DNA of 64,000 nucleotides, from positions 629,256 to 693,255 of the forward strand of contig NZ_CBCPJJ010000009.1 of assembly GCF_965118895.1 (NCBI RefSeq), read 5' to 3'. Below are positions 1 through 6,896 of this stretch, in pieces (position 1 is the first letter of the stretch; each line of letters starts with the position of its first letter). The stretch comes from Rahnella inusitata_A. Lineage in GTDB: Bacteria; Pseudomonadota; Gammaproteobacteria; Enterobacterales; Enterobacteriaceae. The notes below the pieces were generated by a model. That model was given only the letters and a program-made list of their open reading frames with translations, did no database searches and had not been told where the DNA came from. A program made the translations under genes and the position numbers.

Positions 1-1
1 G

Positions 2-451
2 GCGCAGTACGAAAGCTGGAGTATCCCAATGGTGGTGATGATTTCAGTTATCTTCGCCGTATTTGGTGCAATCGGCGGATTACATCTGGCCGGGCTGAGC
101 AACGACGTGTACGCACAAATCGGCATGGTGTTGCTGATAGGGCTGGCGGCGAAGAATGCCATATTGATTGTCGAATTCTCGAAAGCGCGACGTGAAGAAG
201 GGGCGTCGATCAGTGAAGCGGCGCAGGACGGCGCGAAGCAGCGTTTTCGTGCGGTGATGATGACGGCGATTTCCTTTATTCTGGGGGTTCTGCCGTTGGT
301 GCTGGCCTCAGGTGCCGGAGCAATGAGCCGCCACATCATCGGCGTCACGGTCTTCAGCGGGATGCTGCTGTCCACGACTGCGGGGATCTTGTTTATCCCG
401 GCGCTGTATATGCACATTCAGCGTTTACGTGAATGGGTGAAATCACGTTAA
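2..451 (+). CDS. RND multidrug efflux permease, C-terminal end (partial)
   Basis: The last 149 residues of an AcrB/HAE1-type inner-membrane proton/drug antiporter; the gene enters from the left edge, in frame from base 2. The reading begins with the family-typical YESWSIP segment and then holds the final transmembrane helices with the conserved stretch GLAAKNAILIVEF, followed by the RAVMMTAISFILGVLPLVLASGAG region and a short basic tail. Such pumps work with a periplasmic adaptor and an outer-membrane TolC channel; those partners, if adjacent, lie outside the window. The exact paralog cannot be told from this fragment. It is followed at once by tqsA on the same strand and a MarR-type regulator on the opposite strand. 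Confidence 0.93.
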   Translation, partial: AQYESWSIPMVVMISVIFAVFGAIGGLHLAGLSNDVYAQIGMVLLIGLAAKNAILIVEFSKARREEGASISEAAQDGAKQRFRAVMMTAISFILGVLPLVLASGAGAMSRHIIGVTVFSGMLLSTTAGILFIPALYMHIQRLREWVKSR

Positions 452-484
452 TTTGCTGCCAGCGATCATCATCAGGAGAGAATT

Positions 485-1522
485 ATGCGAAAGACCATAG
501 TGACTAATCAGGGACTGAAAATCGCGGTGATGATGGCAATGCTGGTCGTTATTTTCGCAGGTATAAAGTCAGCCGCAGACATTATTGTCCCGTTCATTCT
601 GGCGCTTTTTCTGGCTTTCGTCCTCAATCCGTTAATTGTGTTACTGGAGAAAGTGCGGGTGCCGCGTGCGCTCGCGGTGATGCTGGTGGCGACGGTGGTG
701 ATTTGCGTGATGGTATTTCTCACGTCAACGTTGCTGGTGACGCTCAATGAATTTGCCCGTACATTACCGCAGTATCGCGGCATCATCATTGAGAAATTAC
801 GGCAGTACGACGCCTATTTTCCACAAGGTGAACTGACCTTTACGCCGGAACAGTTGGCCGGGTACATCGACCCGGCCGCGACCCTGAATCTGGTGAGCAA
901 GCTGATAAGTTATCTTTCCAATGCCATGGCCGGGCTGTTCTTGTTGCTGATGACTGTCGCTTTCATGCTGCTGGAGGTCCCGCAACTGCCTTACAAAATC
1001 GAGCAACTCTCCGACGATCCGGGAAAAGGCATGGCGAACGTTCAGCGCGCGCTGGATAGCGTCACGCGATATCTGGTGATCAAAACGCTGATAAGCGTCG
1101 TCACCGGGCTGGCGGTATGGGCGTTGCTGGCAGGTATCGGCGTCCGTTTTGCTTTCCTTTGGGGCATGCTGGCTTTCGCGCTGAACTATATTCCTAACAT
1201 AGGTTCATTCATTGCCGCCATTCCCCCGATTATTCAGACCTTCCTGTTTAACAGCGTAAGTGACGGGTTGATGGTGACCGGCGGTTATATTCTGATCAAC
1301 GTGATTTTCGGCAGCATTATTGACCCAAAAATTCTCGGGAAAGGGCTGGGGTTATCGACGCTGGTGGTGTTCATTTCGCTGATATTCTGGGGCTGGCTAA
1401 TGGGGCCGGTGGGTATGTTACTGTCGGTTCCGCTGACGATTGTGCTCAAAATCGCCCTCGAACCGACAGCAGCAGGGCACAAAATTGCTGTTCTGCTCGG
1501 CGATGGAACGCCTGAACGTTAG
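485..1522 (+). CDS. tqsA: AI-2 family exporter TqsA
   Basis: A 345-residue inner-membrane protein of the AI-2E/PerM family, essentially the same length as E. coli TqsA (YdgG), which exports the quorum-sensing signal autoinducer-2. The N-terminal hydrophobic block (about residues 12-80), the central loop, the LLLMTVAFMLLEVPQLP segment and the C-terminal FALNYIPNIGS and LSTLVVFISLIFWGWLMGP motifs are all typical of TqsA. The ATG has a GGAGAG ribosome site just upstream. Its stop overlaps by 4 bases the stop of the convergent MarR-family gene. Orthology is by remembered family resemblance; AI-2 transport itself is inferred. Confidence 0.9.
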   Translation: MRKTIVTNQGLKIAVMMAMLVVIFAGIKSAADIIVPFILALFLAFVLNPLIVLLEKVRVPRALAVMLVATVVICVMVFLTSTLLVTLNEFARTLPQYRGIIIEKLRQYDAYFPQGELTFTPEQLAGYIDPAATLNLVSKLISYLSNAMAGLFLLLMTVAFMLLEVPQLPYKIEQLSDDPGKGMANVQRALDSVTRYLVIKTLISVVTGLAVWALLAGIGVRFAFLWGMLAFALNYIPNIGSFIAAIPPIIQTFLFNSVSDGLMVTGGYILINVIFGSIIDPKILGKGLGLSTLVVFISLIFWGWLMGPVGMLLSVPLTIVLKIALEPTAAGHKIAVLLGDGTPER

Positions 1523-1983
1523 GGTTTGTTCTGCTCTTCGATATCCTGCGCCAGTGCTTCGATGCTGCGAAGTGAGGCCATTAACTGCTGGCGGGCGAGA
1601 GAGTCTAAGCCGTCAAATAACCGGTCGATTGCGACCTGTTTGGGTATTTTTACTTGCTCAAGCGCCTGTTTACCGGCTTCGGTAAGCTCCAGTAGCTGCG
1701 AGCGGCGATCAGTGGGATGGCGTTTACGGATAAGCAGACCGTCCCGATCCATTGCATCAATGGCATCAGTAATGGTTCTTGGTGATTGCTGGAGTACATG
1801 TGCAAGTTCACCCGGTCGGCAGGTTCCCTCGTGTGCGATGGCGGTCAATAACTTACCACGGGCAAGGGAAAGTCCCTGAGCGGACATCGCTGCATCGACC
1901 TGCTTACGCATCAGGCGAATCACAGACAACAATGTTTCCGTGATTTCTGTGGGGGACACTTCGCTTCTATCGATAGTATTCAT
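1519..1983 (-). CDS. MarR-family transcriptional regulator
   Basis: A 154-residue winged-helix repressor of the MarR family. The DNA-binding core is at about residues 55-82 and the wing at 84-100, with the typical Asp-Arg-Arg at 92-94 and the LTEAGKQAL stretch after it. I start it at the ATG at 1983 because AGGAG lies 10 bases upstream; a TTG six codons further up would put the ribosome site inside the gene. It is convergent with tqsA (4-base overlap). Since the efflux pump lies just beyond tqsA, control of that pump or of tqsA is possible, but the ligand and target are not visible in the sequence. Confidence 0.88.
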   Translation of the reverse strand: MNTIDRSEVSPTEITETLLSVIRLMRKQVDAAMSAQGLSLARGKLLTAIAHEGTCRPGELAHVLQQSPRTITDAIDAMDRDGLLIRKRHPTDRRSQLLELTEAGKQALEQVKIPKQVAIDRLFDGLDSLARQQLMASLRSIEALAQDIEEQNKP

Positions 1984-2105
1984 TTTTATGAGGCTCCTCA
2001 AAATGAGGCCGGTAATCCTGAAAACATTGTAGGCTTCTGGATTGAGAGTGCAACCGCAGGAGGCGGAAGAGCCTTTGCTAAGTAGTACTGAAGGGTTTGC
2101 GAGCC

Positions 2106-2128
2106 AAAAAAATTCCTGATCAATCAGG
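2106..2128 (-). terminator. Terminator of the LuxR-type regulator
   Basis: CCTGAT and ATCAGG pair around a two-base loop and, read on the minus strand, are followed by a run of seven T after AA. It lies 8 bases beyond the stop codon of the regulator gene. Confidence 0.7.
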
Positions 2129-2135
2129 GCATTTT

Positions 2136-2804
2136 TCAGATGTGGGCCTTATAAATCATCAAAAGGTCATCTTTTATTTGGCGACTCATTGGTGTGGCAG
2201 AAATGTCATCAATGGGCCAGAAAAGATACTTGATCAGATTATAAATGAAACAAAACTCCAGGCGGTTACGTACTTTTATTTTCTGCGCCAGATGTCGTTT
2301 ATGAACATACACCGTACGGCTGCTGATATTTAATTTTCTGGCGATACGATAGTTGGGCATCTCAGACATCCAGTAGTTCATCACCAGAATTTCCTGATCG
2401 CTGAACAACATTCGCGGCAGCCCGGCATTATTTCCAGGCATGTATGAGTCAGGTGTCAAAGCAATTTTCTGTAACAATGACGTCAGTGATTGTTTATTGA
2501 GGATAAAGACATCGCGGGTAATCGAAATCGGTTCTTCGCAATCGGGATAGTTTGCATCGATGTAACAGTAAATGCGGGCGGTGTGGCGGTATTCAAAGAA
2601 AGCTTTCAATTCCTCTGATAATTCTGCGCTATGGCAATATTGCGTCATGTTAACCAGAATCACATCAGGTTGGAATTCATCAAGAGGGTTTAGTGCGTTG
2701 GATATATTCACGGAATCTATAATATCGAGATTATTATTCTCAACAAGATAAGAGTAGATGCCTAAGCGTGTGAATCCACAGGGTTCTATAATTGACAGTT
2801 TCAT
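2136..2804 (-). CDS. LuxR-type HTH regulator, RcsA/BglJ-like
   Basis: A 222-residue protein with a degenerate receiver-like N-terminal half and a GerE/LuxR helix-turn-helix at about residues 133-182 (IARKLNISSRTVYVHKRHLAQKI). The N-terminal TRLGIYSYL stretch and overall layout resemble RcsA, the auxiliary partner of RcsB in capsule control. Where true response regulators carry the phospho-acceptor Asp there is Asn (VILVN, residue 52), so phosphorylation-independent action, perhaps as an RcsB partner, is likely. It stands alone, followed by its own terminator, between a MarR gene and solA. It is not RcsA itself by neighbourhood; the target genes are unknown. Confidence 0.8.
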   Translation of the reverse strand: MKLSIIEPCGFTRLGIYSYLVENNNLDIIDSVNISNALNPLDEFQPDVILVNMTQYCHSAELSEELKAFFEYRHTARIYCYIDANYPDCEEPISITRDVFILNKQSLTSLLQKIALTPDSYMPGNNAGLPRMLFSDQEILVMNYWMSEMPNYRIARKLNISSRTVYVHKRHLAQKIKVRNRLEFCFIYNLIKYLFWPIDDISATPMSRQIKDDLLMIYKAHI

Positions 2805-3002
2805 ATTACATCCTTGTTGTGCGTATCGTTACGCGACAGAAAGCACTCCTGTGATTTCTTAGACCAGCTTATGTTTTTTTCTATAATGTTGTCAATTCGG
2901 AAATACCAGTCTATTGATCTGGTTCAAAGCTAAATTAACCCATTACCACTTACGAAAAGAAACACCGCCGGCAGAATATAGACAACGGTGGACTTATTTA
3001 CA

Positions 3003-4118
3003 TTATTTGAAGCGGGAAAGCGAAAAGGGCTGCAGATTAAAGGAGATAGGAAGATTGTTAGCGAATTGAGTAACAATTTCGCCTAAAACACTGGCAAACT
3101 TGAAACCATGTCCGCTAAGTCCGGAAATCACCAGCGTGTTATCCCGACCAGGTAACGTATCAATGATGAAATCTTCATCTTCGGTCATGTCGTAAGTGCA
3201 TGACGCGCCGCGAAGATTGACGCCCACACCCGGCAGGAAGTGGCGGAAAAAGTTAAACGATTCCGTTCCGTCCTGACTGAAGCCACCATAGGGTTTCCGC
3301 TCTTGCGGTTCAGTGATCCACTGGCCACCGTTGTGCTTACCGAGTTTAAGTGCGTCTTTCACCGACGGAAAACCGTAATATTGGTCGCCTTGCAGAGTCT
3401 CCAGCGTGAACGCCGGGAAATGATTCTCTTCGCTGTAGCGGCCATCGGCATGGAACCAGGCAAATACTTTTCGCAGGGGTCTCACCGGCAGTTCGGGAAG
3501 GATTTTAGTTACCCAGGTTCCAGCGGTAACGGCCAGTTTGGCGCCACGGTACACGCCATCGGCGGTAGAGACTGCAACGCCATCTTCCAGCCATTCTATA
3601 CTGTCTACCGGACAGTTAAATAATTGCGCGCAGCCCGCTTCCCGTGCCAGACGGATATAAGCGGAGATGGCGATTTCACTTTGCAGGTAACCGGAATTGG
3701 GTTCAAAAACGCCGCAGTAACCGTCTGGCAGGGTGAACAACGGCCACTTTGTGCGGATCTCTTCGGCATCCATGTTCTGAGTCGTCAGGTTGTAAGTTTC
3801 AGCGCTGTTTTTCACATTAGCGATAAAATCCGAGTTTTCCGGCCCCACATTCAGCACACCGCTGCGATGAAAAACTTTCTCTTCGCTGACCTCGGCAAGT
3901 TCATCCCAAAGTGTTTGCGCCCTTAACAGCATCGGTACGTAACGTGCGCCTTCGCCATAGGCGTGACGGATTAGACGGGTTTCTCCATGATGGCTGCCCG
4001 CATTGTGCGGTGGCATTGCACTGTCGATCATCAGGACTTTCAACCCGGCGCGGGTGGCGTAATAACCTGCCGCAGAGCCAACTGAGCCACTGCCGACGAC
4101 GATGAGATCATAATCCAT
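3003..4118 (-). CDS. solA: N-methyl-L-tryptophan oxidase
   Basis: A 371-residue flavoprotein of the monomeric sarcosine oxidase family that oxidatively demethylates N-methyl-tryptophan and similar secondary amines, releasing formaldehyde and hydrogen peroxide. The FAD-binding GSGSVG motif lies at residues 9-14, the family-typical SHHGETRLIRHAYGEG at 42-57, and Cys307 in GASCTYD matches the residue that carries the covalent flavin. Length matches E. coli SolA (372). It lies beside bssS, as in E. coli. Cytoplasmic; no signal peptide. Confidence 0.95.
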   Translation of the reverse strand: MDYDLIVVGSGSVGSAAGYYATRAGLKVLMIDSAMPPHNAGSHHGETRLIRHAYGEGARYVPMLLRAQTLWDELAEVSEEKVFHRSGVLNVGPENSDFIANVKNSAETYNLTTQNMDAEEIRTKWPLFTLPDGYCGVFEPNSGYLQSEIAISAYIRLAREAGCAQLFNCPVDSIEWLEDGVAVSTADGVYRGAKLAVTAGTWVTKILPELPVRPLRKVFAWFHADGRYSEENHFPAFTLETLQGDQYYGFPSVKDALKLGKHNGGQWITEPQERKPYGGFSQDGTESFNFFRHFLPGVGVNLRGASCTYDMTEDEDFIIDTLPGRDNTLVISGLSGHGFKFASVLGEIVTQFANNLPISFNLQPFSLSRFK

Positions 4119-4208
4119 ATTACTCAGACTCCTCTGACGAAAATTTTTAACAATCTGGCAATCGTCATGATAGAGAGTTTACGACAGCGAAGGCAAGCAG
4201 GGCGGGAA

Positions 4209-4246
4209 CAAAGAAAAAGGCACCAGGATGTAAATCGCTGGTGCCT
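4209..4246 (-). terminator. Terminator of bssS
   Basis: A perfect 8-bp stem GGCACCAG / CTGGTGCC with an 11-base loop. On the minus strand it ends in TTTTTCTTTG, about 20 bases after the bssS stop codon. Confidence 0.75.
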
Positions 4247-4264
4247 CAGACTGGCAGGTAAAGA

Positions 4265-4519
4265 TTAGTGTTTTCGGTGATCACTGTATTCGTACTCATT
4301 CGATTCGATCTTTTCTATGCCGGCTTCGAGAATGTTAATCAATTGCCGTGCAACGTCGGTAGTCAACCAAAGGGTTCTGTCTACCTGAGCATTTTCTGGA
4401 GTCTGGTCTTTTGAAGACAGGTAATGGAGACGTATCATCATGGCGTCATACGAGTCGACCGTACTGATATCCCAACCAACAAGCGGGTGTGTCTGAATAA
4501 CTTCATCATTTCTGTCCAT
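4265..4519 (-). CDS. bssS: Biofilm formation regulatory protein BssS
   Basis: An 84-residue cytoplasmic protein. The stretches EVIQTHPLVGWDISTVDSYDA and TLWLTTDVARQ (both near-identical to E. coli BssS/YceP) and the C-terminal GIEKIES segment identify it. In E. coli it influences biofilm formation and indole/AI-2 related gene expression; its biochemical activity is unknown. The ATG has AAGGGG 6 bases upstream. It stands between solA and dinI with its own terminator. Confidence 0.93.
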   Translation of the reverse strand: MDRNDEVIQTHPLVGWDISTVDSYDAMMIRLHYLSSKDQTPENAQVDRTLWLTTDVARQLINILEAGIEKIESNEYEYSDHRKH

Positions 4520-4865
4520 ATAGACCCCTTATCTTGTAGTGACTAACGTGAGTGACTATCTGAGGATCAATGCGGCTCATTATCAGGTGAGCTATTTCAG
4601 TATAAACAGTTAAATCGTTTTGAGGAGAGTTTGAATGAATTTAATTGTAAAAAAACTGTGTTGATATATGAGGAGTCAGAATTATCTGGGAATTAACGGA
4701 AATTTTATTTTCACGGTGAGTGTTTTTTATACAGGCGTCAGGAATAAAAAACCGGACTGCGACGCCCGGTAAAATACTGAAATAGCCTTTCGGCGTGGTT
4801 TTAATAAACCTGATTATTATAAATAAGGTAGGGCAGCCAGGTTGATTTTCAGGCGTTTCAACGCG
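4520..4865. other. Intergenic region between dinI and bssS
   Basis: 346 bases without a supported gene. On the minus strand it holds the dinI terminator at its left-hand part (about 4746-4770) and the leader and promoter of bssS on its right-hand part. It is AT-rich. On the plus strand, a 9-codon reading starting at 4634 is preceded by GAGGAGAG, but nothing else supports it as a gene. Confidence 0.6.
4743..4770 (-). terminator. Probable terminator downstream of dinI
   Basis: ACCGG and CCGGT pair with a 10-base loop, and on the minus strand the stem is followed by TTTTTTATTCC. The 5-bp core stem makes it weaker than other terminators here, and it lies about 95 bases beyond the dinI stop. Confidence 0.55.
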
Positions 4866-5120
4866 TTACTCATCGTTTTGATTTGAAAACCAGTCATCGG
4901 CACTTTCCCAGGTTTCCTGCAGAATTTCTTCGATCAGATCACGGTCAGTTTTTGCTCCACCCAATACCGATAGGCTATTTGCTCCGGCATAGCGGACCTG
5001 AATATTATTTTCGCGGTCTGAAAACTGTTTGTTAATTCTTTTACTCAATTCACCTGATAACGCGTCGAGCGCACCGACAGGCAGAGGTTTCGTTTTATCG
5101 ATAGTGATTTCAACACGCAT
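4866..5120 (-). CDS. dinI: DNA damage-inducible protein DinI
   Basis: An 84-residue cytoplasmic protein that stabilises RecA filaments and modulates the SOS response and UmuD processing. The MRVEITIDKTKPLP start, the AGANSLSVLGG stretch and the acidic C-terminal helix LIEEILQETWESADDWF match E. coli DinI (81 residues). I chose the ATG at 5120, preceded by AGGAGGTCCT, rather than the longer frame upstream, which would run through the operator. A LexA box lies 20-39 bases upstream, so SOS control is strongly indicated. Confidence 0.95.
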   Translation of the reverse strand: MRVEITIDKTKPLPVGALDALSGELSKRINKQFSDRENNIQVRYAGANSLSVLGGAKTDRDLIEEILQETWESADDWFSNQNDE

Positions 5121-5139
5121 AGGACCTCCTGAATAGATT

Positions 5140-5159
5140 GACTGTATATTTATACAGTC
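5140..5159 (-). promoter_or_regulatory. LexA (SOS) box of dinI
   Basis: A fully palindromic 20-base site whose core reads CTGTATATTTATACAG, in keeping with the enterobacterial LexA consensus CTGT-N8-ACAG with an AT-rich centre. It lies just upstream of the dinI ribosome site, where LexA would block the promoter. Confidence 0.92.
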
Positions 5160-5235
5160 AATCTGCTGTTTACGCAACAAGGAGATGAAGAGAAAATCGC
5201 GCTGCGGATTACTGCCGTTCATCCCTGACCTGTGT

Positions 5236-6285
5236 TTAGCAGGCCGTCACTTTCCAGTTCAGTGTCTGCCCTGCGAGGAATGGAACAACGCTTTCCTCGC
5301 CCAGCGCGATTTCTTCCGGCTGAGTAACCGTCGTACGTGTCAGCTCGATAAAATCTTCATTGACCGGTAAACCGTAAAAACGCGGGCCGTTCAGTGAACA
5401 GAATGCTTCCAGGTGATGCAGCGCATTCATCTCTTCGAATACTGTGGCATACGCAGGCATTGCCAGAGGTGCATTGAAACAACCTGCACAGCCGCAGCTC
5501 GACTCCTTGCGGCCTTTGGTGTGAGGGGCGGAATCGGTACCGAGGAAGAAGCGATCAGCGCCGCTGGCGATCACGTTCCGCAAGGCTTCCTGATGAATAT
5601 TACGTTTCAGGATAGGCAGGCAGAATAGGTGTGGTCGCACGCCGCCCACCAGCATGTGATTGCGGTTAAACATCAGGTGCTGAGGCGTAATGGTAGCTCC
5701 GAGATACTGATTGCCCTCAAGAACATACTGAGCAGCATCTTTAGTCGTGATGTGTTCGAATACAATTTTCAGTTCAGGGAACTGGCGACGAACCGGCTCC
5801 ATCACTTCATCAATGAAATACGCTTCACGATCGAAAATATCTACATGGCTGTGCGTTACTTCGCCGTGGATCAGCAGTGGCATGCCGATTTTTTGCATAC
5901 GTTCCAATACCGGATAAATGGTTTTGACGTCAGAAACACCATGCTGGGAGTTGGTCGTGGCATTGGCCGGGTAAAGTTTTGCGGCGGTGAATACACCTTG
6001 CTCAAAACCGCGTGCGATTTCATCCGGATCCAGAGAATCGGTCAGATAGCAGGTCAGCAGCGGCGTGAAGTGATGGCCAGCAGGCACAGCCGCCATGATG
6101 CGCGAGCGATATGCCAGGGCCGCTTCCACAGTAGTCACCGGCGGCGTCAGGTTTGGCATAACTATCGCACGGCCAAAAACTTCGCTGGTGAACGGTAGCA
6201 CCGTACTGAGCATATCATCGTCACGAAGGTGAATATGCCAGTCATCTGGGCGGCGGATTTTCAAAACTTGCGGTGTTGCGGTCAT
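5236..6285 (-). CDS. pyrC: Dihydroorotase
   Basis: A 349-residue zinc amidohydrolase that catalyses the reversible cyclisation of N-carbamoyl-aspartate to dihydroorotate, the third step of de novo pyrimidine synthesis. The metal-binding DWHIHLRD motif is at residues 15-22, the carbamylated-Lys region is AAKLYPANATTNS, and the C-terminal FLGTDSAPH holds the catalytic Asp. The ATG at 6285 matches the E. coli start (348 residues) and has CCGGAG upstream; the frame runs 20 codons further up without support. In E. coli pyrC expression responds to CTP through alternative transcript starts that hide the ribosome site; a similar GCCGGAG leader is visible here, but that control is only inferred. Confidence 0.96.
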   Translation of the reverse strand: MTATPQVLKIRRPDDWHIHLRDDDMLSTVLPFTSEVFGRAIVMPNLTPPVTTVEAALAYRSRIMAAVPAGHHFTPLLTCYLTDSLDPDEIARGFEQGVFTAAKLYPANATTNSQHGVSDVKTIYPVLERMQKIGMPLLIHGEVTHSHVDIFDREAYFIDEVMEPVRRQFPELKIVFEHITTKDAAQYVLEGNQYLGATITPQHLMFNRNHMLVGGVRPHLFCLPILKRNIHQEALRNVIASGADRFFLGTDSAPHTKGRKESSCGCAGCFNAPLAMPAYATVFEEMNALHHLEAFCSLNGPRFYGLPVNEDFIELTRTTVTQPEEIALGEESVVPFLAGQTLNWKVTAC

Positions 6286-6508
6286 CAGGCAAAACTCCGG
6301 CATTGAGAGACAAGATATTGGGATCAGGTGCGGTAATGGGAGCATTAACGGCGGGGAACAAGAATAAGCGCAAAACCGTCGGGTTGCATCTGTTAAATAA
6401 ACTTCGTATTGAAATCAATGCAGGGAAGGGGTCATAGTAGGTGCAGATGTGAGTCGCCGGGCTTGCCGGGGTACCCGCAAGCAAGACAAAAATAACAGGA
6501 GAACTACT

Positions 6509-6796
6509 ATGGAAATCAGAGTTGTTGCCACTATTGCTGCTAAACCGGAGTTTAAGGCACAGGTAACGGAAGCTTTACTTGAGGTGATTGAACCCAGCCG
6601 GCAGGAAGTGGGGTGCTTGCAGTATGAGCTTCATCGGGACCTCGACAAAGAAGGAACTTTTGTCTTTTACGAACGCTGGAAATCGGAAGACGCGCTGAAC
6701 CAACATAATAAAACAGAACACTTCCAGCGTTTCGCCGCAAGTCTGGAAGGTAAGCTTGATGAGCTGACTATCCGCCGCCTTAAAACACTGGCTTGA
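6509..6796 (+). CDS. Antibiotic biosynthesis monooxygenase (ABM) domain protein
   Basis: A 95-residue single-domain protein of the ABM/YgiN-like dimeric alpha-beta barrel family. The pattern VVATIAAKPEF, then SRQEVGCLQYELHRD, then FVFYERWKSEDALNQHNKTEHFQ is typical of putative quinol monooxygenases. The ATG at 6509 follows AGGAGAACTACT; the frame extends 20 codons upstream without a ribosome site. Substrate is unknown; roles in quinone or aldehyde chemistry are possible. It stands between the divergent pyrC and the convergent rne. Confidence 0.85.
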   Translation: MEIRVVATIAAKPEFKAQVTEALLEVIEPSRQEVGCLQYELHRDLDKEGTFVFYERWKSEDALNQHNKTEHFQRFAASLEGKLDELTIRRLKTLA

Positions 6797-6844
6797 TTAT
6801 CCGCAGCCCTTAATGGGCTTATGCGCCAGAGGTTTCAGGCAATA

Positions 6845-6870
6845 AAAAAACCCGCCGAAGCGGGTTTTTT
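6845..6870. terminator. Bidirectional terminator between the ABM gene and rne
   Basis: An A6 run, the stem CCCGC-CGAA-GCGGG and a T6 run form a symmetric terminator that can stop transcription from both the monooxygenase gene and rne. Confidence 0.88.
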
Positions 6871-6896
6871 ATACCTGTTACCAGTCTGTCAGAGTA

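Noticed and set aside
3130..4105. Plus-strand open frames opposite solA
   Set aside because: Shadows of solA codons; no ribosome sites or family signatures.
4634..4663. Nine-codon reading with GAGGAGAG upstream, between dinI and bssS
   Set aside because: Too short to judge, no conserved feature, and lies in AT-rich intergenic DNA.
6340..6400. PurR operator upstream of pyrC
   Set aside because: GCGCAAAACCG resembles one half-site only; no convincing palindrome.
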